Of a stretch of 64,000 bases of DNA, positions 22,049-53,907 are shown one piece after another. Position numbers and translations under genes: made by a program. Under the pieces are notes generated by a model. The model had not been told where the DNA came from. It ran no database searches and worked only from the letters and a program-made list of their open reading frames with translations. Within the stretch, counting starts at the first letter, position 1, and each line of letters begins with the position of its first letter. The stretch comes from Zygnema cylindricum (taxonomy: Eukaryota; Streptophyta; Zygnematophyceae; Zygnematales; Zygnemataceae). Where the stretch lies: the NCBI GenBank assembly GCA_037447655.1, contig JBBHKE010000834.1, forward strand, positions 812,874-876,873, given 5' to 3'.

Positions 22049-25000
22049 ATGGCGGATGTTTCTACTGAAGACGATCACACGGAGCTTCTGCTTGCAATTA
22101 AGGAGGGACGCTCCACGGACGTTGAACGTCTTCTGAGGTCCGCATTTGCACCGACAATTTGATTTATTGTTACTAATAATCAATCGTTTACCCTCCACCC
22201 CCTCCCTCCTCCCTCGTTTTCCATTCATCAATAAGATATCCTTGTATTTACAGGACAAATTCAAGTGTTCAGAAATAGCTTCAGAACTTAAGTTGAAAAC
22301 GCACTTTATCGTATATATAAACCCCAACACTTTTCTTTGATCGGTAAGGCGGCCTTTTGAAATTTTGTGTATATAAATTGTCTGGAATGCAGAGAAGGCA
22401 GTGATCCTTTGTGGCAAAATGAAGCAGACGGAGAGAGTATGCTCATGGCTGCTGCAAAGGGAGGCCATGCAGAGATTTGCAGTCGGTTACTTGAAGCAGG
22501 AGCTCCATGGAATGCAATCGACCGGAATGGCCTTTGTGCCGGTGACCACGCTATAGAGGCTGGCCATGCAGATGTGGTCGATGTACTCGTAAATGCAGGC
22601 AAGCAAAGCTCCGCCGGTATTTAGAGAATGCATTCGTGCAGAATGGTTTGCTTGTTAGGACTTGAGGAAAGCCGTTATGTTTCTCTTTTAGCAAGCATGT
22701 ATAGCTATTTCAATAAACGTATTGTGTTGGAAGAGGAAATACCGATTATATCTTTCTCCACCGTATTCTGGATAATTCGTGTCCCCTAGAGAAACCATAC
22801 CAGCTATGGGATTGTTGGCGAGTGTGGCCGAGAGGAGGCTCTCCTTTATTAGGAACAGAGATAGAAAAGGCAAAAGCGATAATAGTCGACACCACTGGAA
22901 TTCTTTGCCATTTTGTGAACAAAAAGTAGCATTTTTTTGAAACTGTATCGAATTTATTGGAAACAGAATAAACGACAGGTTATTGTCTGGAGTCCGCTTG
23001 AAACCGTTATTCCAACAAATTTTATTCCAAAAAAAGAGAAATCTGCATTTTGCTTAAATCAATAAATAAAAAAGGGCTAAGGGCTAATAAGGGTCGTTGT
23101 CATTTATTTATTTATTATAAATAAATAAAGGCTTTTTTATTATTATTTATTCGGACTGCAGGGGTGCAGGCTGAACTGATCCTTGGTGCTGCTTTTAGAA
23201 GACTCAAAGTTGAGGATAAGGCGAGCAATGGAGATTACCTCCAACAGAGAGTGGAGTACAGCGAGGGACGCCTCACAGACGAGTCCAGCAGTGCAGTCAT
23301 GATGGAGTGGGAACGTCCACTAATGGAGGCTCATGCACATGCGATTTGTCGTCAGGTACATCGTCTTTTACCATTTACTGTTTTCCATTTAGTTATCCTT
23401 GAAAAGCTGAGCAGAGGAATCTATGCTGAGTTTGTTTTGGCTCCCTTTTGGTTGACTTTAATCTCTCTATCATCTAATTTTGATGTAATGGTGGGATTAT
23501 TGTTGAGGGGTTTACTCACATTTTATGAGTAATGTACACTTCCGTACAATTGTATGAGTAATCTGACTTATGGTTACTCACAAAACTGTGCTATGACTCA
23601 TTAAATGTGAGGAAACTTGTTCAAATTGTTGTGTGTCCGACGATCACAGGTCTCTCACTATAACTGGGAAGTGCTGGATAGAGAGATTGGGTCGCACAAT
23701 GAAACTCATTATTGCCTATACCTTAGGTCTCTATCTTCTTGGAGAAGACGGGGCATTTCCCTTTTGGAATCCTGTGTTCGAACAGGTTTTTACACTATTG
23801 GACATCTCATGTATGGTTTGAAGTCCCATCGAGACAGGGGGATTACAGAAGCCTTAAAAATTCTACTCAGACTTGTTAATGCTGTTGTCTGTTGATTCGC
23901 CTTTCTATGTACCTGTCATCCTCGGTTTCAATGTGAGTCTTCTCGGCTTCGTTTTTGTTGTGATTAGCTTATCTCACATGTCACATATCCAGCAACTTGT
24001 TACTTCGTCACCCCTATGACCTGCTTGGAAGTATTCATAGACGGAGTTAAAGTTTTATATCGACGCTGACACAATCAGCAAGAAATTTGAAGTTAGTCAG
24101 GTGGCTTGAAGATATCCCTCTTCTTGCTGCCCTTCAACGTCGCGGAAAAACTTGGAAAAATCCGATTAAATTACAAGATGTAAATTTGATTATATTTATA
24201 AAACTGCGTTTGTATGTAAACAAAAAGACAACCCTTCTGGCGTCTGGATAAAGGTCGTTCATGAAAGGTTAATGGTATCAACAAATATTTTTCTACCTTG
24301 TAAATCTTCAGCTTGAGCTGACAACTTTGATCCTTACCTTCCAAGCTCTTTGCAAGTCTTCAGTTTCCCATTCTTCAATTTCTTGTCGAGGCACACGGAT
24401 TTTCGACAGGTCCTTCATATTCACAGTTTCGATAACTTTTTTAGATTACTTTTTTTTTGCTTTTTTCAGGTAGTCCAGATTACAGCTGATTTTAGACACA
24501 TATGGATGCATTGGGCTTCTTCTTACTTCCCAGGGTGGAGACATTTTGAACGTCGGTTTTGGAATGGGACTTGTGGATAAGGCTATCCAAAAAAGGCAGC
24601 CTACCACTCATACAATTATTGAAGCCCATCCAGACGTTTATAAACGCATGTTGGAGGAAGGATGGGGAAACAAACCCGGTGTTCGAATACTATTTGGACG
24701 CTGGCAAGATGTGTTGGACAGTCTCACGTCTTATGATGGTGAGTTTTACCCACGGGTGAAGGAATTTAAAATTCAGGGTTTTTGTGATTTGCAATTTTTT
24801 TCATCCAAAAACTCACTCCACCTACTGATCATCGTCTGGAAAGTGTCTCAAAGTTATTCATGGTGGTCATATTGCGCTTTTATTACACTGTGGATTCCTA
24901 TTAGCATTGAGATTTATTGGAAAGTGGACTTGTGTTAGTGTTAATGATTATAATTCCGGTCCAAATGGTGTGGACGGTTGTGAACCGCAAAAAAAATTAG

Positions 25001-25521
25001 CTTTCAGAAAAAAACATTCAGTATTTATTGCGCTATTTTATGTTCAGAGGGCAAAAAGAATCGGGCCGGGATTAGTGTTATTAACGCTAATAGCGATTCA
25101 CGGTGTTATTCAACTTGTTGCATGTGCCTGAGCAGGGATATTTTTCGATACGTATGCTGAGTATTACGACGATTTACGGGAGTTTCACTCACACGTGCCT
25201 AAGTTATTGAAACCCGATGGCAGTTATTCCTTCTTTAATGGCATGTGTGGTGATAATGCTTTTTTTCATGTCGTGTATTGTCACATAGTGGCCTTAGAGT
25301 TGGCGAGTGTGGGTCTTTCAACGGACTACATTTCTCTTCCCGTAAAGGAACATCTGAGTAGTAAAGTATGGGAGGGACTTCAGGAGCATCGGTACTGGCA
25401 GTTAGACACCTATTTTTTGCCCGTGTGCACCCATGTAGAAGAGAATAAGGAAGAGAGTAAGGAAGAGGATAAGGAAGAGAATAATAAGGTGAAAATTCAG
25501 GAAAAAGACGAAGGGAAATAG
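22049..25521 (+). CDS. RMT2: RMT2-type ankyrin / arginine methyltransferase
   Basis: Five exons, 22049-22137, 22393-22616, 23162-23355, 24534-24738 and 25136-25521, join in frame to 365 residues. Ankyrin repeats cover about residues 40-105 (MAAAKGGHAEICSRLLEAG; DHAIEAGHADVVDVLVNAG). The methyltransferase fold follows. AdoMet motif I is LNVGFGMGLVD (174-184) and the ribose-binding acidic residue is Glu199 in IIEAHPDV. A conserved IFFDTYAEYYDDLREFH segment, FFNGMCGDN and the C-terminal YW.L..Y.LP stretch follow. Ankyrin plus this fold is the architecture of yeast Rmt2, which methylates the delta nitrogen of an arginine in ribosomal protein L12, and of its plant homologues; the substrate here is inferred. 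The last 30 residues are an acidic Lys-Glu tail coded by an imperfect GAA/AAG repeat. The fold is also related to guanidinoacetate methyltransferase, but ankyrin repeats argue for RMT2. Confidence 0.93.
22617..23161 (+). other. RMT2 intron 2
   Basis: AT-rich intron ending in a dense AAATAAAT/TTATTTAT stretch (about 23060-23155) that could form a hairpin just before the acceptor. No gene. Confidence 0.6.
23356..24533 (+). other. RMT2 intron 3
   Basis: A 1.2-kb intron between the ankyrin/linker part and the AdoMet motif. Open frames on the plus strand show no domain. No repeat family is recognised. Confidence 0.6.
24925..25107. repeat. Stowaway-like element in RMT2 intron 4
   Basis: It contains ggacggttgtgaaccgcaaa and ends in ttaacgctaatagcgattca + cggtgt. 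These blocks recur inverted in the element at 14324-14534 and at 11.8 kb. The left end is approximate. Confidence 0.6.
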
Positions 25522-26256
25522 ATTGAAATATAATGTCGTTGCAGAGCTTTCCAAGGCTTCAGTGGGCTGACGTCAGCTAGGTTTAGAAAGCCGTTTGTTA
25601 TCTTTTTCTTCTCTTTTGTACTCGTAGGTGACGTTTTTTGTGGGCTTCAGGAGTCTTTGCAGAAAAGGTAATCAAAAGAGGTGTAATATTTTCTGTTTTC
25701 CACCTCTCCCTCTCCTTGGTCAAACCTCAACAGCTTTGACTTTGACTCCCATATTGGACATACAGACCTTCCACGGAAGGCAAAAATTCTTTTGCTACAG
25801 AAGACCGATTTTATTTGTTGGCATTTACAGAACGGAGAACAAAAGTAATTGCAGGAACCAGAAACTCTTTGTGCGTTTCGTTCACCTTTTGTTGGAAACA
25901 TACCAAAAAACCTTAAATGTGTCGCTGGACTGAAACTGGTTGACAATGTCACGTAAATTCTAGGTTGTTTTCACCAATGCCCGTATTTTTCTAAGAAGGT
26001 TGCTTGGTATAATATATGAGAAAAAAAAAGGGGGGGGGAAAGGAAAACAAAGTTCTGAATCATCTCGATTTTTGGCTTCCATATTGAACTTACAAAAATC
26101 ATCAATCCAAGAGTCTATCTCTGAATGTTTCCAAAACCTTTAATTTTACATGATGTTGGTGTCAATGTAAACTAGTTTTAGTGTGGAACCTTTCTCGTTG
26201 AGGAATTTCAGGAATGATCGCTCCAAGCTCACCTTCAAATTCAGCAAAACTACATA
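25522..26256. other. 3' region of RMT2, no gene seen
   Basis: AT-rich, with an A/G homopolymer block (aaaaaaaaagggggggggaaa) at about 26022-26043. Open frames on both strands have no recognisable motif. Confidence 0.5.
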
Positions 26257-26476
26257 TACACTATGAATCGTTATTAGCGTCAGGTCTTTTTCGCCACTTA
26301 AAACATCTTTTCTCTGTACACGCTTGTTGGATTTTCAATTTGAGACCACCAATTGAAAGCTGAGAATGCCACCTTTCAATTGCAACCGTCAGATCCACAA
26401 TTCGACAAGTGTGTACGGAAAAAATATGTTTTAAGTGGCAAAAAAAACCTTGACTCTAATAACGATTCGCAGTGTA
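26257..26476. repeat. long-hairpin MITE, Stowaway-like
   Basis: A 220-bp near-palindrome. The left half (tacactatgaatcgttatta ... gccacttaaaacat ... tgtacacg) is repeated inverted in the right half (cgtgtgtac-like block, atgttttaagtggc, then taacgattcgcagtgta). Terminal TA at both ends fits a TA-targeting element. Confidence 0.8.
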
Positions 26477-27159
26477 GTTGATTTATTTCTCGTTTGTCAA
26501 TATGCTTTGGATTTAAGTTGGACTGCAAAAATCCGAAACTGGAGACAATACCGTCGAGGAAATACACTTGAAATTTCCAATTTCACCATTGCATACAAAA
26601 TTTTTCTCTCCTTCCAAGTAAATTCCTGTTGACATACACTCGGGTGCAGAAAAGGGAGTACGATTCTATACCAATAAAAGTCATGACACTAGGGTGCTTG
26701 AGAAATGGAGTAAAAAGGTTGTCTTCCGTTGATATCGCCTTTTGATGGTTTGGAAGTTCCTCAATTTAATAGTCTGGAAAATTACAATCGAAAATCGGAC
26801 ACGTAAGCTAGGGGAAAAAATGTTTGTGGAAAAAGAAAGTATCGTACTAATAGCTATACAGTGTTGTAGTCATTTGCCTTGCGCAAGGTTTCTCCTTCTG
26901 TTTTTTTGGGCAGCAAGTATTTCATTCCTGGGCTAATTGCTACCCATTCATGTCAAGATTACGGAGTAACAGCATGTAAAATTTAGTCCAGGTATAACCG
27001 GGCGACAAACAGTTTTAGTATGCGAAAGTCCAATTGGCAGCTGATAGAGGCAGTAAAAACTAGTCATTTGACAGCAAATGTAAATTTATTAGCAACATCA
27101 CTGTTATTTTGACTTCTGTGTTTTCCTTATCAACCCTCAACATTGTGCCAGCCCTGCAG
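26477..27159. other. intergenic, no gene seen
   Basis: AT-rich DNA between two short elements, without a recognisable coding motif. Confidence 0.5.
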
Positions 27160-27271
27160 TCTCTTCCTCCCCTCTCTCCCTCCCCTCTCTCCCTCCATTC
27201 TCTCCCTCCCCTCTCTCCCTCTCTTCTCTCCCTCCCCTCTCTCCCTCTCCTCTCCCTCCACTGTCTCCCTG
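27160..27271. repeat. CT-rich minisatellite
   Basis: Tandem variants of ctctccctcccctctctccc. Open frames here on both strands (Leu/Ser/Pro or Arg/Glu/Gly) are artefacts of the repeat. Confidence 0.9.
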
Positions 27272-27299
27272 GTTTTAGCAACCTTTTTCCGACCACTGG

Positions 27300-27519
27300 T
27301 ACACCGCCAATCGCTATTAGCGTAGAAGTTTCTTTAGCGTATACGAATAATTAGCGTGGTTTACGCTAATTGGGAATTTGGAAATTTTCGAAGAAATCAA
27401 TTACTCTAATTAGGAATTAGGGTTTTTTTTAAATAGTGTGGATAATTCTATTTGAGAATAAAAAAAAAAAAAGCGGGACGGGATTAGCGTACACAACGCT
27501 AATAGCGATTGGCGGTGTA
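27300..27519. repeat. Stowaway-like MITE, cleanest copy
   Basis: This 220-bp element has matching inverted ends: tacaccgccaatcgctatta at the left and its complement, ending in ggcggtgta, at the right. Inside are a second inverted pair around gtttacgctaatt and an A-run followed by gcgggacgggattagcgt. It is the best-kept copy of this family in the window. Confidence 0.85.
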
Positions 27520-30068
27520 GTTCCCAACACAATCTTCCGCCAACTCCAATCAAGATGTTTGCTCAGAATAAACCTGAGAAACTCAGGCAGTCACTGTCAC
27601 ACCAATGCAAGACAGTGGCTAAAGATGTAGACGTGAATGTCTAGTTTTGTGCAACCATTGCTACGTTTAGAAACAGATAAAAATAAAATGTTGAAGAAAA
27701 GGACGAGCTCATAAAGACCATTTTCGATAATTTCATGAAAAAAACCTTTAAAACCATAACTTCAAAAAACGAACCCTGAAATATCAGTGACAGCGATGCT
27801 TTGTCAGAAATAAAATGACCATATCTGGCACCATAACTGATTTTTTCCATACAGGGAAGGTCACAAACCAAAAATGCACACAGTTAAGATCATAGCATTT
27901 GCCATTCTGGCACCATTCATTGGCGAGGAGTGCACATTTTGCTGCCACATACGTCACTGCAAATACATGTAACATTTATCACACACTGCTTAACCTTTCC
28001 ACTCTAAGGATGAGACAACATGAGTTCCAATCGACACAAATAATACGTTTAGGGCAGCTACAGTCCAATTGACAAAAACCAACCTGCCCATATGTCAAAC
28101 ATGCGCCCCAACACAACTTATGAACCTTTTGGACTCTAAGATATATGTTGAAACTGGCATAACACCTTCCCAACTGAACCCACAAAAACACCCCCAAAGA
28201 CTGTCTTCCAATATTAGTGTCTCTGATGGACATTTAACTCGAACGGACGGATACAAAAGGACGACATTGAAAGCATAACAACTAGAAACCGACCTCTTTA
28301 GATTAAATCATTTGAACATCAACTGAAGAGGGGAGAAATCGGGATGTACGGATTTACAAGAGGAAAATCAAGAACTAAGGCAACAATGAACACACCATGA
28401 ATTGGTAATATACCCAAAGAGTAACAACTTTGGAATATATTTAAACAAACGTAAAATACTTCTCTTCTCCTTTCTATCCAATCTAGTAAACTACAAAAAA
28501 TTACAGCTTAACATGGACTTCCCTGATCGCTTTCCACTAACATCAAATGACTTCTGTCATAACAAACAAAATGAAACAAATCCCAAGTCCTAAGACTCTA
28601 ATTCTAATACCTTCAAGGCTCTTCAAAATCCTACTTTGTCTTCCACAGAAGGTAAAGGCTTAAAGGTAAAGAGTATAAAAAAAGAAAAAAACTATCTCCA
28701 CAACAAGCTGTCTCATCCCTTCAAATGCAAAAAAACTTTCTCATAAGCCGACTACATTGAATGTTTCAGTTTATTAATAATATCCCTTCGCTGGAAATAT
28801 TCTGCACATGTCACAAGAATATGAGTGAAGACTTTGTGTGAGAAAGAAGAAACGATTCAACAAAAACCACACCATCCATCACTATAAATCTCCTTCATAC
28901 ATTCGGTTGAGTTCACATAAAATATCCGTATCTCTATGTTTATTTCCTGTTGACAATCGTGGTAAAATTTGAACATTATTGAATCCAAGTGGAGTAATCA
29001 GCAGTGGTTTTATAAGTAGCAATATTAATAAGTATACAGTCTAGAGTTTTCATATGGCAAAATGCCCCGGTATTCAGTATCTATTGTTAATTCCACAATG
29101 AAAAGATGGGATTTTCCTTTGTTTTTTTGTTCTCCACCATGAATGGGATGACAGAGTGCACCGTGTATCGCTTTTATTTTTGCAACTTAATTCAAATTTT
29201 CTCCGTGCCCTCCTGTCTGACTTACGTTTGAAGACTGCCAATGAGAAGGTAAAAATCTTAACTTTCAACCACAGTCTTCAAATTAATAATCGGAGAAGTG
29301 AGTGAGGAGAAAAATGAGTTAAAATGGCAAAAAAACCATTAACGCTAAAAGCGATCCACCGTGTAGTTTGAGCTGCTAAAGTTTTAGCAACCCTGGGCCA
29401 TATAAAGAGAGAAAGAAAAAGGAAAGAAGCGATACAGTACGATATGTATACAATACAGGGAGATATCGATATGTGTCTCTGTTGATATAATGTTTCTTCA
29501 TCACAAACAACGGATCTTAGGCCTCTCTCAGCCGGATTTGTCCAATCAAAGGACATTATTTTGCAAAAAGCAAAAGTCCTTACCTGAAGTCGATCACACA
29601 CTGTATTTTTCGAAGTCGCACTCATTCAGTATTATGGACAACACTAGGTTGTGAAGGTCCAGTCGAGCGTTTGTCCTGCGTTTTTTTGTTGTTTAATTTG
29701 CCAATCCCAGCGGCTGGTCTTTGCACATTTTTCGGCAAAGAAAATGCTCAAAAAACTGAAAAACTGAAAATTTTCGAGTAATTTACAATAAAAGAGGAGA
29801 CGCCTTTTGTGGTAACACTGGGATATGATCAACTCTGCATTTTTCCCCACCAGCCAAAACCCATAGTTCATAAAAAATACGGAAAACATACATACAAAAT
29901 CAAAACTAGTTCAGAAATGTGAAATGACATTGTCGCGATTTCTTACATTCTTCTAAACAAAAACGTCACAAAAACCAAAACGTGAAAAACAAAAGCAAAG
30001 ATTATTTAGTACAAAGACTTAGTTATACTTTCAAAATTTAAAGTTGGAGTGCCTTTATCATCTCTGGA
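27520..30068. other. convergent intergenic region, RMT2 / RPC1
   Basis: About 2.5 kb of AT-rich DNA with no supported gene. An ATG-initiated 14-codon frame on the minus strand (29625-29584) ends in a strong donor, gtaagg. A possible last exon lies near 28800-28750 (acceptor gtgcag). I could not connect them. A half-element of the Stowaway-like family (ttaacgctaaaagcgatcca) lies at about 29339-29370. Confidence 0.45.
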
Positions 30069-50406
<20,338 letters not shown>

Positions 50407-50787
50407 GGCTCTTCTCAAAAAAACAATCAAATTGTAAAAAAATATGGTTTAACGCTTTTCCAATTTCTCTTTTCTTCTCCCCTTCAGCTTCCTGTCAGTC
50501 TTTCTTTTCCTATCCTCTTCTCCCTCTCTGCTATCTCTCGGTCTTTAGTTTCTCCCTCGGTATTTCTTTTCCTGTCCTTCTTTCCTAATTACTCCTCAAC
50601 TAATTTTCTAATTCCTTCCTTCTCCGTCTACTTCTTTAAACGTCGTTTAACCCTCCTTCGCTCTCCTAAGAGTCTTGGGAAGGCTGGGGAGCTACAACCC
50701 CATCAGGTCGAAATAAAGGGCTAAAAAAAATGAATAGATTTTATTACAACAGATAATATTATATTATTTTTCTATGTTTATATACAT
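50407..50787. promoter_or_regulatory. divergent region between RPC1 and tRNA-Lys
   Basis: These 381 bp hold the RPC1 promoter and 5' leader (minus) and the 5' flank of the tRNA gene (plus). A CT-rich block lies at about 50460-50560, and a TATA-rich stretch (aatattatattatttttcta) ends about 12 bp before the tRNA. Confidence 0.5.
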
Positions 50788-50860
50788 GCCGACCTAGCTC
50801 AGCTGGTAGAGCGCCAGGCTTTTAACCTGGTGGTCGTGGGTTCGAGCCCCACAGTCGGCG
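50788..50860 (+). tRNA. trnK-UUU: tRNA-Lys(UUU)
   Basis: A 73-nt intronless cloverleaf. The anticodon stem CCAGG/CCTGG encloses CTTTTAA, anticodon TTT. The D-arm is GCTC..GAGC and the T-arm is GTGGG/CCCAC with loop TTCGAGC. The A box TAGCTCAGCTGG and B box GGTTCGAGCCC fit Pol III. Acceptor pairs 1-6 are intact; pair 7 is C-A. CCA is not encoded, as in nuclear genes. No T-run follows closely; the first TTTT is about 40 nt downstream. Confidence 0.92.
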
Positions 50861-50912
50861 ATTTCAATGTTGAAAATCTGAATTCACGTAGGTTGTTTAG
50901 TTTTGGTTTAAC

Positions 50913-51110
50913 TTCCATCCATAGAGGGTTGTTTTTATGGTAGGCGCACAAAACTTTGCACAAAACTCGCCTGTTGGTATATCTTTCATCCACAGTGGGT
51001 TGTTTTTATGGTAGGCGCACAAAACTTTGCACAAAACTCGCCTGTTGGTATATCTTTCATCCACATTGGGTTATTTTATGGTAGGCGCACAAAACTTTGC
51101 ACAAAACTCG
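50913..51110. repeat. 71-bp tandem repeat, three copies
   Basis: taggcgcacaaaactttgca starts at 50941, 51012 and 51082. The unit also holds ctcgcctgttggtatatctt and tcatccacagtgggttgttt. The first two copies are nearly identical; the third is cut short. Confidence 0.9.
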
Positions 51111-51154
51111 AACTAAAACACGCGGACGTTCAAAATTGCAGACGCTAATATGAC

Positions 51155-51458
51155 AGATAGTCCTATGGTAAGTTGTGTTATGGGCTTTTCATGTGATCTT
51201 CTTAGATCGCTACTTTGTCAGCGACCGCCCGGTCGTCCAAATCTGATTGTTTAAATAAAAAAAACCTTAAAACTCACAAAAAAATAAATTTTTGTTTAGG
51301 CGTGACGGTTAATTCTCTATCGATCGATGTGCAACTCAACCCTGTTACCTTTTTTTTCATTTTGTGACCAATACAATATGGGTCTTAAGGTCATATTGTA
51401 TGTTTTGCGTACAACAGGCATATTGTATGGGCGTACTTTCACCTACTTTTGAACTATG
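51155..51458. mobile_element. hAT-like MITE, family A copy 3, 5'-truncated
   Basis: About 300 bp match the copies at 765-1211 and 1454-1910: gatcttcttagatcgctact, gatgtgcaactcaaccctgt, ccaatacaatatgggtctta, and the AACTATG end at 51458. The first CATAGTT end and one of the two internal units are missing. Confidence 0.85.
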
Positions 51459-51959
51459 CTTCCATCAGCCTTAATTAGACTTACACGCTCCTCACGCCAT
51501 CTGTTTGATTAGGGACTCCCACGTAACTTTCCCGTGCACTTCCTCGTTTGGTTCTCGAGCTAACGGATGCCATTTCGCAAAAGCAAAGTCTGTGAAAACG
51601 CCCCTCTCTCTCTCTCCTTCCATTACCAAGATTATCTCATAATTCTTATAATGAAACATGACAATAATGGTATCAAATAAAAGATCTCTCAAAAGTATTT
51701 CTATTGACTATCTTTGAGCTTATTTTGATGGCAATTAGAGTGGGTCACATAAAAATAGACATCTACAACCGTCGCTATTTTGTAAACGTCATCAATTGTC
51801 ACGAGTTTTCCACTCATCTACAACCGTCACATATTACACCCATGTTTACATTCGTCACAATTTAAAGTAACGATTTCATTGTCAAACATCGGATCACTCT
51901 GAAAAGTATTACAGAGAACCTTTGCTAACAAACAAAGTAACAAAACTAAGTTTCAATTA
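51459..51959. other. intergenic, no gene seen
   Basis: AT-rich DNA containing a short CT run. No coding motif is seen. Confidence 0.5.
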
Positions 51960-52195
51960 AATGCGAATATGCCCTTACTCTCGTAAACTCGGTCAACATG
52001 TCCGTATACCATAAACCTACGACTTTCACTAGTATCATTAATAGAGGGAAAATAAACTCCAAGCAACCGATTTTAATGTTGATATCTCGATTCATCCATG
52101 TAGCGGGCCCTAGTGTTCTGTTCTAACGACATCAGTCAAATGTTTGTTGAAATTTCAAAATCTTGATGCAACAAGAGATAAAGCTAGAAGCACTC
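51960..52195. repeat. dispersed repeat E, copy 1
   Basis: Blocks shared in order with 54115-54365: ggtcaacatg, gtataccata/caataaa, agagggaaa, attcatccatg, cgggcc, and gatgcaacaagagataa versus gttgcaaaaagagataa. Function unknown. Confidence 0.65.
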
Positions 52196-52240
52196 TAATT
52201 TAGGGATCTATGGAGTCCTCCTCTGGGCCTTCTCTTTGCT

Positions 52241-52340
52241 TTTTAACCTCAACAGGCGCTCTTTAACGTCAACAGGCGCTCTTTAACGTCAACATGCGCT
52301 CTTTAACGTCAACAGGCGATTTTTAACGTCAAAAAGCACG
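52241..52340. repeat. 20-bp tandem repeat, five copies
   Basis: The unit ctttaacgtcaacaggcgct is repeated five times, with the outer copies degenerate. Confidence 0.92.
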
Positions 52341-52745
52341 CGGTAGCAGATGTGAGGCATGTGCTTCTACATCTTCCACGAATTAATCTAACACCACGAT
52401 CTTTGAGGGTTTCAAATTTAGTCTTGTCAGGGTTGTGGGGCATCAAATACTATAATTTTCCCTTTATGTCTCGTCGTCTTTGGTAAAATTTGTTCAGTTT
52501 TGCCATAAACTCCAACTAACATTGACTTTTCTATTTGTTTTCTTTGCCTTAGACTCACTAAGCTTATGTAGTCTTTGTATGTTTTGATTTTTTTTTTATC
52601 CCCTACGTACCTCGATTGTTTTTCCATCGCACTCTTTGATTTTTTTTATTTTCATAAATTTGAAGTATTCGTTGTAAAAATTGTTGAAAAAAGGGTATTT
52701 TACATTCTATCTTTTGTGGTCTATAAGCTTACTACAGTACTCATA

Positions 52746-53660
52746 CTTGTCGTAGTCAATGAGGACTGACACACAACCATTGCTGTCTCAGGCATAGAAA
52801 AAGACATGCATAAGGAGCAAGAGACATAGCCCTTTGCAAAATATAGGTGCCAAAGATAGGAATTGAAACTATGGACCTCCCGAAAATTAGGCGTACAGAA
52901 AAACCATCCGCTTTATCCGTTAGGTGTTCATGAGGATTTAAATAAATTGGGTTCGATTTGTACTTATCACTAAACGCGGCGGTATATTTCATTTAACATA
53001 TTACGGGACAGAGTAAAACATAAAACCTGCAGGACCGCACAAAATAAAGTACCTCACAAAATCAACGAAACAACATCCAATTTCAACGGATGAAATTAAA
53101 TGTTGTTCGCGATCCACGGCTCGCAAAGGAGCCACAATTCCAGAGAAGATATTTGGCGGTTTGCAAGCAAATGTCGGCAGACAATATGTGGCAGGTTAAG
53201 ATTGGAGAGCCGATATTTTGGAGGGAGAAATTACGGCACAAAAACTAACACGCGTCAGTGGAGCGGCCATGTCGTACTTTGGCCGTACAAGAAGTACAGT
53301 GATACATGTAATTTTTTGTACCATACAATATTTTGATTGGCTAAGGTACACTAATAATAGGTTCTGAAAGAGGGCTTAGGACTAAGAAAAATTTAGGTAG
53401 TTGCCTCTCTCCCAGAGAGCATTTGTATTTGTAGGCTATCTTTGGCCAACCATAACTTAATGCTCAGGTGAGCAATTTCAGTGATTCTTTTTGTTGCGAA
53501 CTCAGAGGAGTCCAAGCTACAAAGGGTTGGTGTCGGTGAGAGGTTTTGCGTGCCACGGTGGCACTTCTTTATTGCCAAAGTCAAAAGTACAAATGTTATC
53601 ATAGAGGCTTCCTATAAGCTGGACTTTTAGAGTGACAATGGAGGTCGCAGAATTACAATA
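52746..53660. repeat. dispersed repeat F, copy 1
   Basis: Relative of the sequence inside the retrotransposon at 59981-61035. Shared blocks in order: acttgtcgtagtcaatgagg, the tRNA-like stretch, catgtcgtac, ctctctcccagagagc, ccataacttaatgctcagg, gattctttttgttg, aactcagaggagt, gtgccacggtggcac, tagaggcttc, atggaggtc. No coding frame is conserved. Confidence 0.7.
52844..52925 (-). other. tRNA-like segment within repeat F
   Basis: Read on the minus strand it has an A-box-like ctaacggataaagcg, a T-arm-like tagtttcaattcctat and ends ggcacc. The relative at 60193-60275 is similar (cttaacggataagtc, aggatcaaatcttgg, ending cgacacca). It suggests tRNA ancestry (SINE head) or, on the plus strand, a primer-binding site. 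Neither folds as a working tRNA. Confidence 0.45.
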
Positions 53661-53907
53661 ATTGTGATGGTAAAACCATTTCATGCAAAAGGGGTAAAAC
53701 TATGTAAACATTTAAATACAATTAGAATCACAAAAAAGTAAGTTATGTCTAAAAAAAGAAAAAAACATTACTAACAAAAAGAAAGATCCAAAAAAAAAAA
53801 AACAATTGTTGACCGGCTACAAAAAGAAAAAACCTATACGTATCTACCCACAAACAAGCTAAGGCCTACAACCACAAAGATCCCAGATGGCAACCGAGTC
53901 CCTTTGG

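Noticed and set aside
23164-23532. 122-codon frame as a separate protein
   Set aside because: Only the first part (to 23355) is RMT2 exon 3; the rest is intron read-through.
27060-27354. Open frames rich in Leu/Ser/Pro and in Arg/Glu/Gly
   Set aside because: Both are translations of the CT-rich minisatellite.
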